Shown: positions 47,064 to 57,562 of the stretch, one piece after another
How positions within the stretch are numbered: the stretch's first letter is position 1
Layout of the letters: each line of letters begins with the position of its first letter
Source: Udeniomyces pyricola
Lineage: Eukaryota > Basidiomycota > Tremellomycetes > Cystofilobasidiales > Mrakiaceae
Direction of reading: 5' to 3'
Assembly: GCA_039545295.1 (NCBI GenBank)
Contig: BCIK01000002.1
Span: forward strand, 692,841 to 756,840
DNA: 64,000 nt
The notes under the pieces: model-generated
Told to the model about the DNA's origin: nothing
The model's database searches: none
What the model saw: the letters and a program-made list of their open reading frames with translations, nothing else
Translations under genes and position numbers: made by a program

Positions 47064-50000
47064 TCATTCGGCATCCTCGACCCAAAGCTGTGATGAGCAA
47101 GCGAACAAAGGCACAACGTCAGTCATGAGAATCTGTCTATGTCATCCAAAGGATTTACCAAAACGATGACGAGACGATGGCCCGACAGAAGAAGGAGCCA
47201 AAGAAAGAAAAGAAAAAAATAGAAAAGAAGAAAAAATGAATACGAACAATCGCACTTGGCCTGACGAACAATGCCCTAGATTCATTCCCAGTCTTTCCCC
47301 CAATCTCTCCTCTCGGAAACGAGACACCCAAGCCATGATGTGGTAGCATAGGCGAGACTCTCCCACTGGTATCCGCTCCACCACCGACGCCAGCCATCAG
47401 ACTGCTCTTATTCCTTCTTCTCGTCCTCCTCCCCCTATCACCCATGGTGATCGACAACCTCTCGTCGTCATCTAAGCTCCCAACCTCTGTCGACGATCGA
47501 AGCTCAAAGTATCGGATCCCACGGAACGAACCGTCGTTCAAAGCGCCCTCGAGTGGGTCATCATCCTCATGAACCACGACGCGAGCCGCCGGCGGCCTTT
47601 TCCTGCTCGGTTCGATGCCCACCACACCTTGGCCTTCAAATCGACCATTCCGACCTTGGGGAGGAGTAGGTTTCGGGACTAACTCGACGCCGACCCAAGC
47701 GCCTCGTTCCCCAATGAGATCTCCGACGTACCTAGCGAGCGCCCTCCGTCGCGCCTGTTTCCTCGGCGCTATCCCTCCCACTCCTCCTCCTCCGGGCGGA
47801 CCACTCGTCGGGATCGAAACGATGCATGGGATTCCAACGAGAAGGGAGATCCCAGGGGCAGGATTCAAAGGCTCAAGTGGGTTGGCCAAAGCGTGAATCG
47901 CAAACGGGGGTGGAGAAGGTTCGCGAGGTGGAGGATCGAACGATGAGGCGGGATGAACCGGCGATCGAGGCGTCAGCCGATTGGAGATGTACGAAGGCGT
48001 GAGGGAGAGGAGGGAAGGTCGAGTGGAAAGCGTTGATTGAGGGCTGGTGAGGTGATGGGAATCGGGTTGGGTTGGAGAGAGAGGAGAGACAGGCGGACGG
48101 TCAGTCGTCGTTCCGACGACTGGAGAAGATTGCGAAGCGGTCGGTGAGAGAGTTGGAGGGACAGTGGTGCCTGGTGAAATGATGGGAGAAGACAGCTCCG
48201 AGACCGCCGGTTGGATCTGGAGTTCCGAAGGTGAGGACGATGCATCGGCGTGGGTAGTCAACTCTCCGGGCGGAACCAAGGCAAGGACGAGACTCGGTGG
48301 GATCTTGGATTCATTCCGAGATCGAAGCGAAGATGTGGAAGGACTCGATCTCGTCGTCGTAGCAGTTGTGGTAGAAGATGGCGACCGAACCGAGGATCTC
48401 ATCGTAGATGGTTTCGAGCTTGCATCCGACGGCGATCGCCGATCGGACATGGCAGACAAGGGCGATCTCGGCGTTGTCGAACCATGTCTGCTGATGGACG
48501 TCAAGGAATTGTTGGGGGACCCTTCGACGACAGGCAACGTCGAGGTCGCGACAGCCGTCCGTGTCAGCGACGATGTCGCAGCAGGCGGTGGGCGTCGGTT
48601 GGGGTTAGGTGTCTTGGTGGAAGCACTCGCCCGAGAGCTGGTTACAGATGGAGTGATAACGCTGGTAGTGGAGCGAACAGAATTAGCCGTAGAACGAGTC
48701 GATGCAGTAGATAGAGTTGAGGTAGTACGGATGCGAGTTGTCGGATCATGGGAGGCTGGAGAAGCTGAATGCAAAGGTCGTGACGGTGTTCGCGAAGAGG
48801 AAGTAGAAGTGGACGTGGAGGCGGAAGAACGGGCAGGTTTGACGCCGTTCGTGAGGGAATCGTTCGGGGTCGAGGGAACCTTACGCAGCGTCGAGCTGGC
48901 CGATTTCGTCGACAGAGCAGAAGAAACGGGTCGAGGAAGGGGAGGTTTGACAGTCAAGGCTGAATTAATCGAAGTACGGTCTTTCAGGTTGGGAAGACTT
49001 GGCGACGAACGAGGGTTTTTGAGCGTGGTAGGGGTCAGATGGGATGGAGCGGTTCGGGGCTTCAGCGTAGTTGGACTGGGTGTCGAGGTCGAGCTGGAGG
49101 CACTAGACGTGACCGAGCGTAGGCGTTTAGGTGGGTCGAGACTTATAGGAGAAGGCGAAGAGGAGGGAGATGAAATGGTTGTAGCTCGGATCGTGGAAGC
49201 CTTGGGCACCGTGGGTGATGATGTAACGGGTCCAAGATTATCGAGCCGGGCGACCGTAGGTTTCGAAGTTGTCGTGGCAGTCGCGCGGACAGGTCGAACG
49301 CTGGTTGTCGTCGAGGTCGAGGGTTGAGGGGCGCTCTGTCTCGACTTGAGACCTTTGGTGGTGCCAGTGGAAAGTCCCGAGGCTGCTGAACTCGAACGAG
49401 AAAAACCTGACGTCTTGGAAGCAATCGAAGAAGCACTCGTCGAATGGGGAATCGTGGTCGTGCCCTTGCCATCTGTAGTCGTGCGGGCTCGAGCAGTGAC
49501 GTTCTTGCTTAAGACGACCGAGCGCAAAGAAGAAGCGGAAACCGAGGTCGAACTGGCGTCATCGGCTGGTTGCGAGCGAGAAGTCGCAGGCGGACGGCTC
49601 GAGCTGGACAACCGAGGCCTCGGGCGGGACGCAGGAGTAGAGCTTGGGAGTGCCAAAAGTTCTGAGACAGGTTGATCGATTTCTAGAATGATCTCGCAAA
49701 CACGGGCTTAATCAGCAAGGTGAACATCAAGTCCGAGTGAAGACTGAGAATATGCAGAAAGCGAGGCAGATACTCACCATCGCTGATCTCTTTAAGTGCC
49801 CATGCTTCGAGCTCAGCAAATCCAGAACCTTCTCTCACCTCGACCCAACGCCGTCGCATATGCTTGACGAGTGTGAGGCGGGCCGCCTCGACTAGCAGTC
49901 GAACGTCCGAGCCAGAACCCAGAGCGGGTTCCAGAGTGCTCGGATTGATTCGAAGAAGAAGGGATGAGACGAGTGCCTGGCAGCAAAATACAATCCGACA

Positions 50001-52488
50001 ACAATCAAAATGATGTCAACAAAATCTCTAGCGATGGTTTGAGAAGGCTGCGTCTAGGGCGTCAACTGACCTGGTACACCCTTCCAGCCTCCTTGCAGCC
50101 CTCGGCCGCACCAGCTCCAGCCACTGCGTCATCGAGCAGTTTCTCAAGCAACTCCCTTTCAAATCCACCCCGTTCCAAGACGATGCCAAACTCTTCGCTG
50201 TCGAGAACGGCTCCAAAATGGTTGAGAAGAACAGTTTTGGCTTTGACTTCCACTTCGAGCACCATGCCGAGCAAGCTGTCGTTCCAAGCGGTCGTTCTCG
50301 CACCTCTCGTCGATCCCTGCTGACTCGTTGTTTTGAGCTCGCTTTCCGTCCTCGCTCGAACGGCTAAGACCCCTCTCATGTACGTCACAACGTTCCCAGG
50401 TCCCAGTCCCACAAGAACATCCCTGACGAGGGCGTCTCTCTCTTTCTTACCGACCTCTCCAACCTCTTTACCCCAACACTCACCCCAATAGACCGCCATC
50501 CAAGCCCTCGTCTGTGCCTCGAGATCCCTAGCTGAAACGTCTGCCGAAATGGCGAACCGCCAGACGCGAGGGACCCGTCGGGCCGTCAACCGTGAGGGAG
50601 GCGTCGAGATGCTGAGGGAGTCGCACATCTCGTGAACAATTCGAGCTTCGACCTCGAATTGAAGTGAGGTAAGTTGGAGGTACGACGCTGAGCGGTAGAT
50701 TTGGAACGAGGTGGAAAGGTCGTAGGACCGGTTCGAAAAGGCAAGTGAGCCGGCGTACCTATTTGGGCAGGGGAGAACAGAGTTGGATGAGTGAAAACTC
50801 CCAGACATATGTACGCTTACACGTCATATCCGACTCCAACGAGCTAAAGCAATCGCGTACATGTAACCGAGACAAAAATGCAGGCTTGCCGGGGTGAATG
50901 GAGGACTAGGCAGTTCGATCTCATCGGTATCGTTCAGCTTGAAACCTCCGGGATTGAGCAATATTTGGGCAAAGTAGGGCGATCTTGTGGCAAGGATGAA
51001 CTTGTGGGTTGAGAAGGCGGCCTTGGTCGATGAGGAGGATGGATTGTCCGAGTGTGTGTCGGGTGCTAGAGAGGAGGGACCGAGGTGAAGGACGACTTTG
51101 ACGTCCGAATACAACTTAGACCGCCACATGTACACAAGATCCTGTTCGTCGTACCAATGACATGGTGTAAGCGGCGAGAATAATTGTCTAAACGAGTATT
51201 CAACGTTCCAGAAACGAACGAACTACTTCTTGATACGTACATCTCTCAATCGTTCATTTGTCCTATTCTCGGACCCTTCAATCTTGCCCCAGTCACTAGC
51301 GTCTCTTCCTTCAGTACCGAGCCCAAACATTCCACCGCGATTGCCTTCGACGCCCAAGCCCCCTCCACCCACTTCTTCTCGATCGTTGTTGAGCCACTCC
51401 ACGACGCGTCCCATGCCCTCTCCCGTGTAAAGATACTGGAGTTCTGCTCTGAACATTTCAGGCAGCACCTCAACACGCAGCTGAAGCGGGGAACGGATGG
51501 TGCTGGTGGTAGAAAAGACAGATGAAGCAAGCGAGGTCGTCGACGCAGACTGACGGGAGGATGAGCCCGGGGTCTCAGCATACGGCGAAAGGAAATGGGC
51601 GGGTTGGTTCTGTGTAGCAGTGTAGCTATGTGAAGCAGATGATCTGCGTGAACGAGTCGATATGGGTTCATGTAGAGAGATGAGGGAGGCGGACGCCAAG
51701 GACGACGCTGGACGGGTCGGAAAAGGAGAGGGTAACGGCGAAGGCGATCGGGGGACGACCGCGGGAAAGTACCGAGCTTGAAACGCTGGTGGTGCGCGAG
51801 CATATATGATAGCTATACGAGATGAGAAAGTAAGGACAAGGTCAGTTGATGGAAACATTGCAGCGAACACATAACCTTTGTCAGCATGACGCGTCGCCCA
51901 AGCTGTAAGCCATGCGACGCGTCGACATATATACCCTAGGGCTTCGCATCGGTGATGAGAAACACCAGCCACTTCGTACAATCTACCCGTCCTCGTCACA
52001 AGATCATCCCATACGGCAGATATCTGGGAGGTAATGCAGTAACACATATCCCAGCGTCGAAGAAAACGCTTGGTCCTCCGTTGTGACACCTGGTCCTTTC
52101 AAACAGTCATGCGGTTGATCCTCTTGTGCAGCTCTTCCTCGGCAAACAATCCTGGCATACGTTCCGAATCTAGTCCAACACTATCTGGGGCAATATTTCA
52201 CGTTCAGTCCAACGTACCCTTATGTCCCCAGATTATCTCTGATCCTTGCCGGCTCCCTGCGCATGACGTCGCATCCGCACTTTCGAGCCCCGGAGCTAAC
52301 TCCCCCCAACCACCAACATCCAAGCCTTCTCCAAGCTCCCAGCAGATATCACCGAACCTCTCCTGGGCATGGTCGAGGAGAGTCTCAAGATCGCGCCTCC
52401 AGGCGTTGGCCGACTCTCGAAGGCGAGCGTCAAGGGGCGTGGGCGAGAGGTGAGCTGTGAGGGGAAGAAGAGAGGGGGTGGTGTGCAT
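47064..52488 (-). CDS. Large BTB/POZ plus CAP-Gly domain protein
   Basis: One of the largest genes here, more than 1,400 residues. Start ATG 52488-52486 (MHTTPSLLPLTAHLSPTPLD, then LRESANAWRRDLETLLDHAQ). Splicing links WGHK to DSVGLDSERMPGLFAEEELH and, over an 82-base intron containing an in-frame stop, RINRMT to ISAVWDDLVTRTGRLYE; then ATRHADK to AIIYARAPPAFQARYF. The BTB region (50700-51450) shows VYMWRSKLYSDVKVVLHL, FSTHKFILATRSPYFAQILL and FRAELQYLYTGEG. A helical segment (YAGSLAFSNRSYDLSTSF... GVLAVRARTESELK) follows, then about 500 Ser/Thr-rich residues. The C-terminal CAP-Gly is recognisable (ARYVGDLIGERGAWVGVEL, LNDGSFRGIRYFEL, RALFVRPSAI) but stretched by two inserts. The last mini-exon gives LWVEDAE, TGA 47066-47064, resembling an acidic C-terminus. 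Probably microtubule-linked; a ubiquitin-ligase adaptor role via BTB is inference. Confidence 0.8.
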
Positions 52489-52938
52489 CGAACGGTCGAG
52501 CAGCTCTCAAAGACTGAAGGAGAGGCTCGATCTGGAGGAAGGCGGCGAAAAGGAAGGTGAATGCTTGATAAGCGGGTGAAAGCGGTGATAAGTAGAAGAA
52601 AGGACGCCGGAGCAGTGAATGCAGTCGCGATAGAATTCAGAGCCATCATCATCATCAGGACGTCAAACGAGGACATCAAGGACGAGCGCTGGCACGCGAG
52701 TAAACACATCCAGTCCTCTAACGTTTGTTTACTTTTTTGTTCTATCCATCAAACATTTTTCTTTCTGTCTCCTCAGATTCTATTGCTCTACATCGCTAGC
52801 ACCCACGGACAATTCACCGTCAGCCTAGTCACGAGTAGGTGAGATGTGATGTAAAAATTGTGAACCTGCACGATCAGCTCACGCGCAGTCAGTGGTGGGC
52901 GTCTATCGAGTTTATTTGATATCCACAAAGACACGTCA
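52489..52938. other. Intergenic upstream of the BTB/CAP-Gly gene
   Basis: Holds the BTB/CAP-Gly upstream region and the 3' flank of the small membrane-protein gene (same strand). 52630-52670 has catcatcatcatc words. No exon seen. Confidence 0.45.
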
Positions 52939-53625
52939 TTAAATCCTCGCCCTTCTAGAGCTCCTGGAAGTTCCCTGGGGTGGCTCTTCATAGCCTGGGG
53001 GAACGATGGGTATGTCTGGATTGTTTGGAACGGCGATGCCTTGGGCCAAGGCCGCCTCGCTCTTAGCCAAGTTGCGAGCCTTGCGTTCGTCGTCGGCAAG
53101 ACGTTCTTGCCCTGTATGGAGACGAGCACCAGTCAGATGAGAAGTGTTCAGGACAGATTGCACAGTTGGGCTTTGTCTGGTGACAGCTCAAGGAAGAGCA
53201 GCGATTGCTGAACCTGCAACAGCAACTTGCTGCCGACGCCATCAATTGGAGAACCGCTCGCGCGACTCACACGTCATCTTTCGATCATCCCGCTGGCCAG
53301 TAGCCGTTTGTATCTCTCGACGAGTATCGACATCTCGCTTGACGTAGTAGAGTGATCCAAAGCCGGCTGCAATAGAGACGAAAAGGGATCACTCCGTCAG
53401 CGTCAATGTTGAGGTACCAAGTGGGCCGGAAGAGACGAGGGTGGCTCGACAGTCACACTGTACGAGAAGGAATCGAATTGACTGGGCACCAACCTAAGGC
53501 AAACACCGTCCACCCGACTGGAGTGGGATGGATTGTTGGAAAGTTGAGTGAGTATGTCAAGCAATGAAGATGAAGCTCAGTCAGCAGGAGGATGGCTTAC
53601 GAGCTTGAGACGAAGGGGTGTTCAT
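52939..53625 (-). CDS. Small single-span membrane protein, probably mitochondrial
   Basis: Four short exons in consistent phase. ATG 53625-53623 gives MNTPSSQA (exon 1, 53601-53625). Exon 2 adds the start of a membrane span that continues over an intron: LGWTVFALAGFGSLYYVKRD. Exon 3 continues VDTRREIQTATGQRDDRKMT, and the last exon is WQERLADDERKARNLAKSEA, ALAQGIAVPNNPDIPIVPPG, ending SSRRARI at TAA 52941-52939; about 105 residues. A very short N-terminus, one span followed by a positively charged helix, and a proline-rich tail are typical of small inner-membrane mitochondrial proteins of fungi (a DUF4748-like pattern from memory, not verified). Function unknown. Splice sites are canonical and every phase agrees. 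Confidence 0.65.
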
Positions 53626-54315
53626 AGCCAGTGAAGAAGGGAAAGTGATGTGAGAAGACGGTGGAAGTTGGTGGACTGCGCGAGCGTTGGGGCCGGCACT
53701 CTTCACATGACGGGCGAGCTCCGTTCCGTCTCCATTCATGTTGATGAAATCGTGTGGATATTCTTATTTGCACCTTGCTTTCATTTCGTCGAACAGGGTA
53801 GAACGAAATTATGGAGCTTTCCAAGTATGAACAAATCTAGAAAACTGCCAGGTATGGTATATCTTGATCATGATTTGAGCAAGGTTGAGATACAGATCAT
53901 GTAGGGAGAGCGAAAAGATGCTAGCGTGAACGGAGAAAATGAGAGCCATGAGTGTGGCCATGAAAAGATGCTGAGAGAGAAGGATTGGCGGAAACAACAA
54001 ACGAACGAAGAGTACAAAAAGGAAATGCAATTCAATAGGTCGATATCATACATCATACAGCCGGCGGAGAAAGCTGGAGGAATAATATCACAATGGGGTC
54101 CTGAATACCGCAAAGCTACAACTTGGAGTAAACGAGTAAAGTGAAAAGGATCAAAGCAGCACGAAAACGGAAGCGCAACGACAGAAAGCAGCAGAAAGCA
54201 ATAAAGCAACTATCAACATCTAGGCAAAATGCAAACATATAGTAGTCATGATCACTTCCAGCACGAGACGAACAGGTCAAAGACAACAAAAAATGGCAAT
54301 CAAACAGCCACTCAC

Positions 54316-54584
54316 CAACCACAGATAAAACTCAGGCCCAAACTCATCTTCCTCTTCGCAATTGGTGTAGGCTTCGAACTCATCATCTTCAGTGAAGACA
54401 TCCTCGAACGCAAGACAATCATGGGCGGATTGAAATCGCTTCTTATCACAAAAGGTCATCGACCGCAGCAGAATCGAACTGTAGTGGCAAAAGTACGGGA
54501 GATGGGGTCGGCCGTCTGAGGGTTTGCATGGATGGCGGAGCAAGAAGGCGCAGGGAACACCGGAAGGGAAGGAAGGGCAGGCAT
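54316..54584 (-). CDS. Possible small acidic protein, fragmentary model
   Basis: Hypothetical exon 1 from ATG 54584-54582 (MPALPSLPVFPAPS... to ATT), a weak gttcga donor, then exon 2 from 54402 to 54316 reading DVFTEDDEFEAYTNCEEEDE then FGPEFYLWL before a consensus gtgagt donor. Phases agree (0/0). The EDDEFE stretch recalls Dss1/Sem1 but the Trp-Asp-Asp half expected next is absent from the following 500 bases. Very tentative. Confidence 0.2.
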
Positions 54585-55032
54585 AATCAGGCATCAGATC
54601 TGCATCAAACTAGGGGTGATGTGACTGTGCATGAGATTGCGTTGGGTTGCGCATGCAGAAGAATGGAAGCCGAGAGTACATGCCAATGCCCGAATCGTAC
54701 GGTGACCGCATCGTTTGGGCGCGGTCGACCGTGCGGTTTGCAGTATGTTATTAGCCCGCAAGGGCTGACAAGGATGGAGTTGGAGAGATGGCAGGGGGTT
54801 GTGCAGCGGAAGATGCAAGAACAGGCTGGGAGGGTTGGGATGATTGCAGGGAGGAATGAGACTGCATAAGACAAGGACAGCTGACCAAGAGCTGACCGTT
54901 GATTGAATATTTATCGAAGCAAGTTATCAGAAGCGTGACCCGAATCGACCGGTGATCTTGCTTGACCGCACCTTCACGAATCGATTCGTTGATCGAAGAG
55001 GCGGAAGAAGGGTCATACGTGATTAAGCGACA

Positions 55033-55075
55033 GTGCGGTGACCGTACGGATTGATTGACCGTACGGCCACCGCAC
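55033..55075. repeat. Strong inverted repeat, 17-base arms, 9-base loop
   Basis: Left arm GTGCGGTGACCGTACGG (55033-55049), loop ATTGATTGA (55050-55058), right arm CCGTACGGCCACCGCAC (55059-55075). The arms pair with one mismatch, which would be a G-U wobble if transcribed. GC-rich arms predict a very stable hairpin or cruciform. A related word (cgtacggtgaccgc) occurs near 54699. Confidence 0.85.
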
Positions 55076-55704
55076 GGCTAAGGATTTGGCGTGTAATGCG
55101 TGTGTCGCATTGGACCGGTTGGACGCGCGCTTGCAAAGGGCTGAGCGCGACGCGACGTGACATAGTGCGACGCGACGATCTGGATTGGGATCGCGAAAAT
55201 ATCCTACGCCTAGCGATCAACCAAACCCAAGACACAAGACGATGTGACGCTGCATGGATCCTCGGAGCACCTTGAAAGGCAAATCTGGTTCAGCGACACG
55301 AGACAATCTCGATCATCTCGACACGAGTGTGACGCGACCGTGCGACGCGACGTTCGTCATATTCAACCACATTATCACAACGACATTTCTCTCTTCAGTC
55401 ATAGTAGGGCAGTCGATCCAATTACCTAGCTCAGGTTTTCATCTCGAATCATCCGGGACTGCATGAAATGTGTTGTTAGCCTCGATGTATTCATTACTAT
55501 AAAAATAAAAATAAAACGCTAGTAAAGCTTTGGCGTAGCATATGGTCACATTGGCTTGCAATTATTCGGGTTGGCAATGTTACCTCGGTGATGACCGCCC
55601 CGACGCATGGTGTCCGGGTCACCCGCGACCGATGCGTGATGCCCCCAACGTCCCCAACGTCCAACGTTAACCATCACTCCTTTCCTTGCCAGCTTGATTC
55701 ACTC

Positions 55705-56636
55705 ATGACCGCCGGTCCTGTCACCCCCGAACGATATGATAAACTTGTCACCGTCATGATGGACCTTGAGGCTCGTCGTACGTGCACTCTTCACCCTTTT
55801 CTCACGCTATGACCTATTCGGAGGTTGGCCAGGGCATCTTCTCGCTTCTCGCATCCCTCTTAGTGCAGTAGCTTACGTTTCTTGCCCCACGATTCCATCC
55901 ACTTCTCAATCGGTCCCATCTAAACTAGAGGGACTTCCCGTCAAGCCAGAGTGAGTTGCCTCTCCTGTCTCGTTTCATCCCTTGTCTTTGTCCCTCTCAA
56001 GCGGTCCAGAGACTGCGATCAAATTCCGAGTCTGATTTTGATATGCGATCGTTGTACGTAACTTTCACAGACATGCCAAAGCTATCATCCGAGCTTATGT
56101 CCAGGCCAAGCTCAACAACGGCAAGTCTCGAGAAGAGGCCGGCAAAAAGGTCGATCGGCTCGAAAAGGCTCTCACAAAGGACCAGTCAGTTATTAAGCTG
56201 CTTCTTTTCTGTCAACCTTGCTTACATCGCCTGACGTGTTCATAAGAACGACGTTTCGTCTCCTTCCCTTGTTGTTGTAGCTGGCCGGATTTTGTCTCTC
56301 GATACCGCTCGTTCGAGTCCGAGTTGAACGCCATTCGACAAGAATTCGATCTTCCAACTGATTTACATTCAAACTCATCAGGTCCATCGTCACCGGCATC
56401 TTATTCATCTCATAACTTGAACCCAACATCGAGAGGGTCTATAGGAGGAGAAAGCGACCAATTGCCGGCGTATGATGGGCATGGTCGGCCAGCCAGCAGT
56501 CTAATTGACGAGAAGCGATCCGCAGAGACCTCGACGGCTGGAGTAGGTCCTCACCCTTTTCACTTGTGTCACCTGCGCTATCCCAATTGTCTATATGTCG
56601 TAGTAGCTTGTACTAACGCAGGATGAATCATCCTAA
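55705..56636 (+). CDS. Tandem-family gene A, unknown function
   Basis: First of three adjacent same-strand relatives. Start ATG 55705 (MTAGPVTPERYDKLVTVMMD, then LEAR); an earlier ATG at 55591 is in frame but would give a longer first exon than in the relatives. Exon 1 ends after the first base of a codon (55777), as in the other two. Middle exons are uncertain (LPVKPE region about 55867-55952). The core exon (about 56072-56185) reads HAKAIIRAYVQAKLNNGK then SREEAGKKVDRLEKALTKDQ. The next begins WPDFVSRYRSFESELNAIRQ, followed by a Ser-rich tail with SDQLPAYDGHGRP. A last mini-exon (DESS, TAA 56634-56636) follows an intron with a ctaac branch point. No known domain recognised; the core looks like two amphipathic helices. 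Confidence 0.6.
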
Positions 56637-57562
56637 TCTTCTCAGATTTAATGCATAGTCTTAGCAAAGTTATGCGTGCAGATTACCAAGCCAAACCTTT
56701 CCTTCGCAACTTGCAGCCTCATTCTGTTTGAAATCCAATCCGGCTCGGACCGCCTTCTCGCTCATCCCGTCTTGTAACACCTCCACATCCTTGCCTACAT
56801 ATTGCTTCCAACGCCAGGTTCTTTTGCTATGTCCATGTATAGTTGTCTTACAGATCCAAGACGTGACGTTGGTTTCACGACATCCAGCAATGGTGCATGA
56901 AAACGGGAGTTGGTGCTCGTGCCGGTCCAGAGTTCGGCTCGTAGGCCGGGGCCAACGGGAATCATCTGACTTGAAGCTTGAGCGCTTGAGCGCTTGCGCA
57001 CCCTGTTCGACACTCCCTTTTGATTCGGCTCTTAAGAGTATGGATCTAGAGAGCTAGAAAGGCGGAGATCATATAGGTCCAAAGGTCTTGATTCGGATCC
57101 GAAGAAGCTTTGTCGATCTCTGCGTAAACAACTTTTGACCAGTGGAGTCTTAAAGATTCAGCACCTTGAGTACGTTTCTGAATTGTTGTTGTTACGATCG
57201 CAAGATCATCGATCAAACGTCCCTTCACATGCGCGGCCAATATGCCAGTAGTACAATCTTATGTTGGAGTTGCAGTAGAACATACCCATACATCAGCACG
57301 GTGAGCGGGACATATAAACTCCAACGTTTCGGATGATAAAACCGAGAAATAATCTCCGTACGTCGCGGCGTGCGTTAGTAAGTGACCAACCGATATCCGA
57401 TCGTGCCATGTCCGCGGGCCGGAAATGTGTGACCATTCGATGTATACACATATCATTTCGATTCAGGTCAGCCGCCATCGTCTTCATCCCCTCGACCTCC
57501 ATGTAAAGCACTCGCAGACAATCCCCCATACCTTCCACCCTATACCTCGCCACTCGTACACC
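56637..57562. other. Spacer between tandem-family genes A and B
   Basis: About 0.9 kb containing A's 3' flank and B's upstream region. Scattered frames exist on both strands but none shows family core motifs or canonical splice pairs that I could confirm. A decayed extra family member is possible but not demonstrable. Confidence 0.35.

Larger units (their letters stand above)
53626..55704. other. Gene-poor region before the three-gene array
   Basis: About 2 kb. Contains a weak possible acidic exon (54316-54584, minus), a strong inverted repeat (55033-55075), and CG-rich repeated words such as gtgcgacgcgacg (about 55162 and 55338). No recognisable domain on either strand. Transition from the housekeeping half to the accessory half of the window. 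Confidence 0.4.

Noticed and set aside
48164..49327. 387-codon plus-strand frame
   Set aside because: Antisense shadow of the Ser/Thr-rich segment of the BTB/CAP-Gly gene; V/E/D/R composition is what a Ser/Thr frame yields on the other strand.
54316..54402. Dss1/Sem1 proteasome subunit
   Set aside because: Only EDDEFE matches; the hallmark second half with Trp-Asp-Asp is not found in any frame downstream.
54430..54520. Possible minus-strand tRNA because of agttcgattct, which resembles a B box
   Set aside because: The T stem does not pair, no A box or anticodon arm fits, and the only acceptor-like pairing would enclose about 52 bases.
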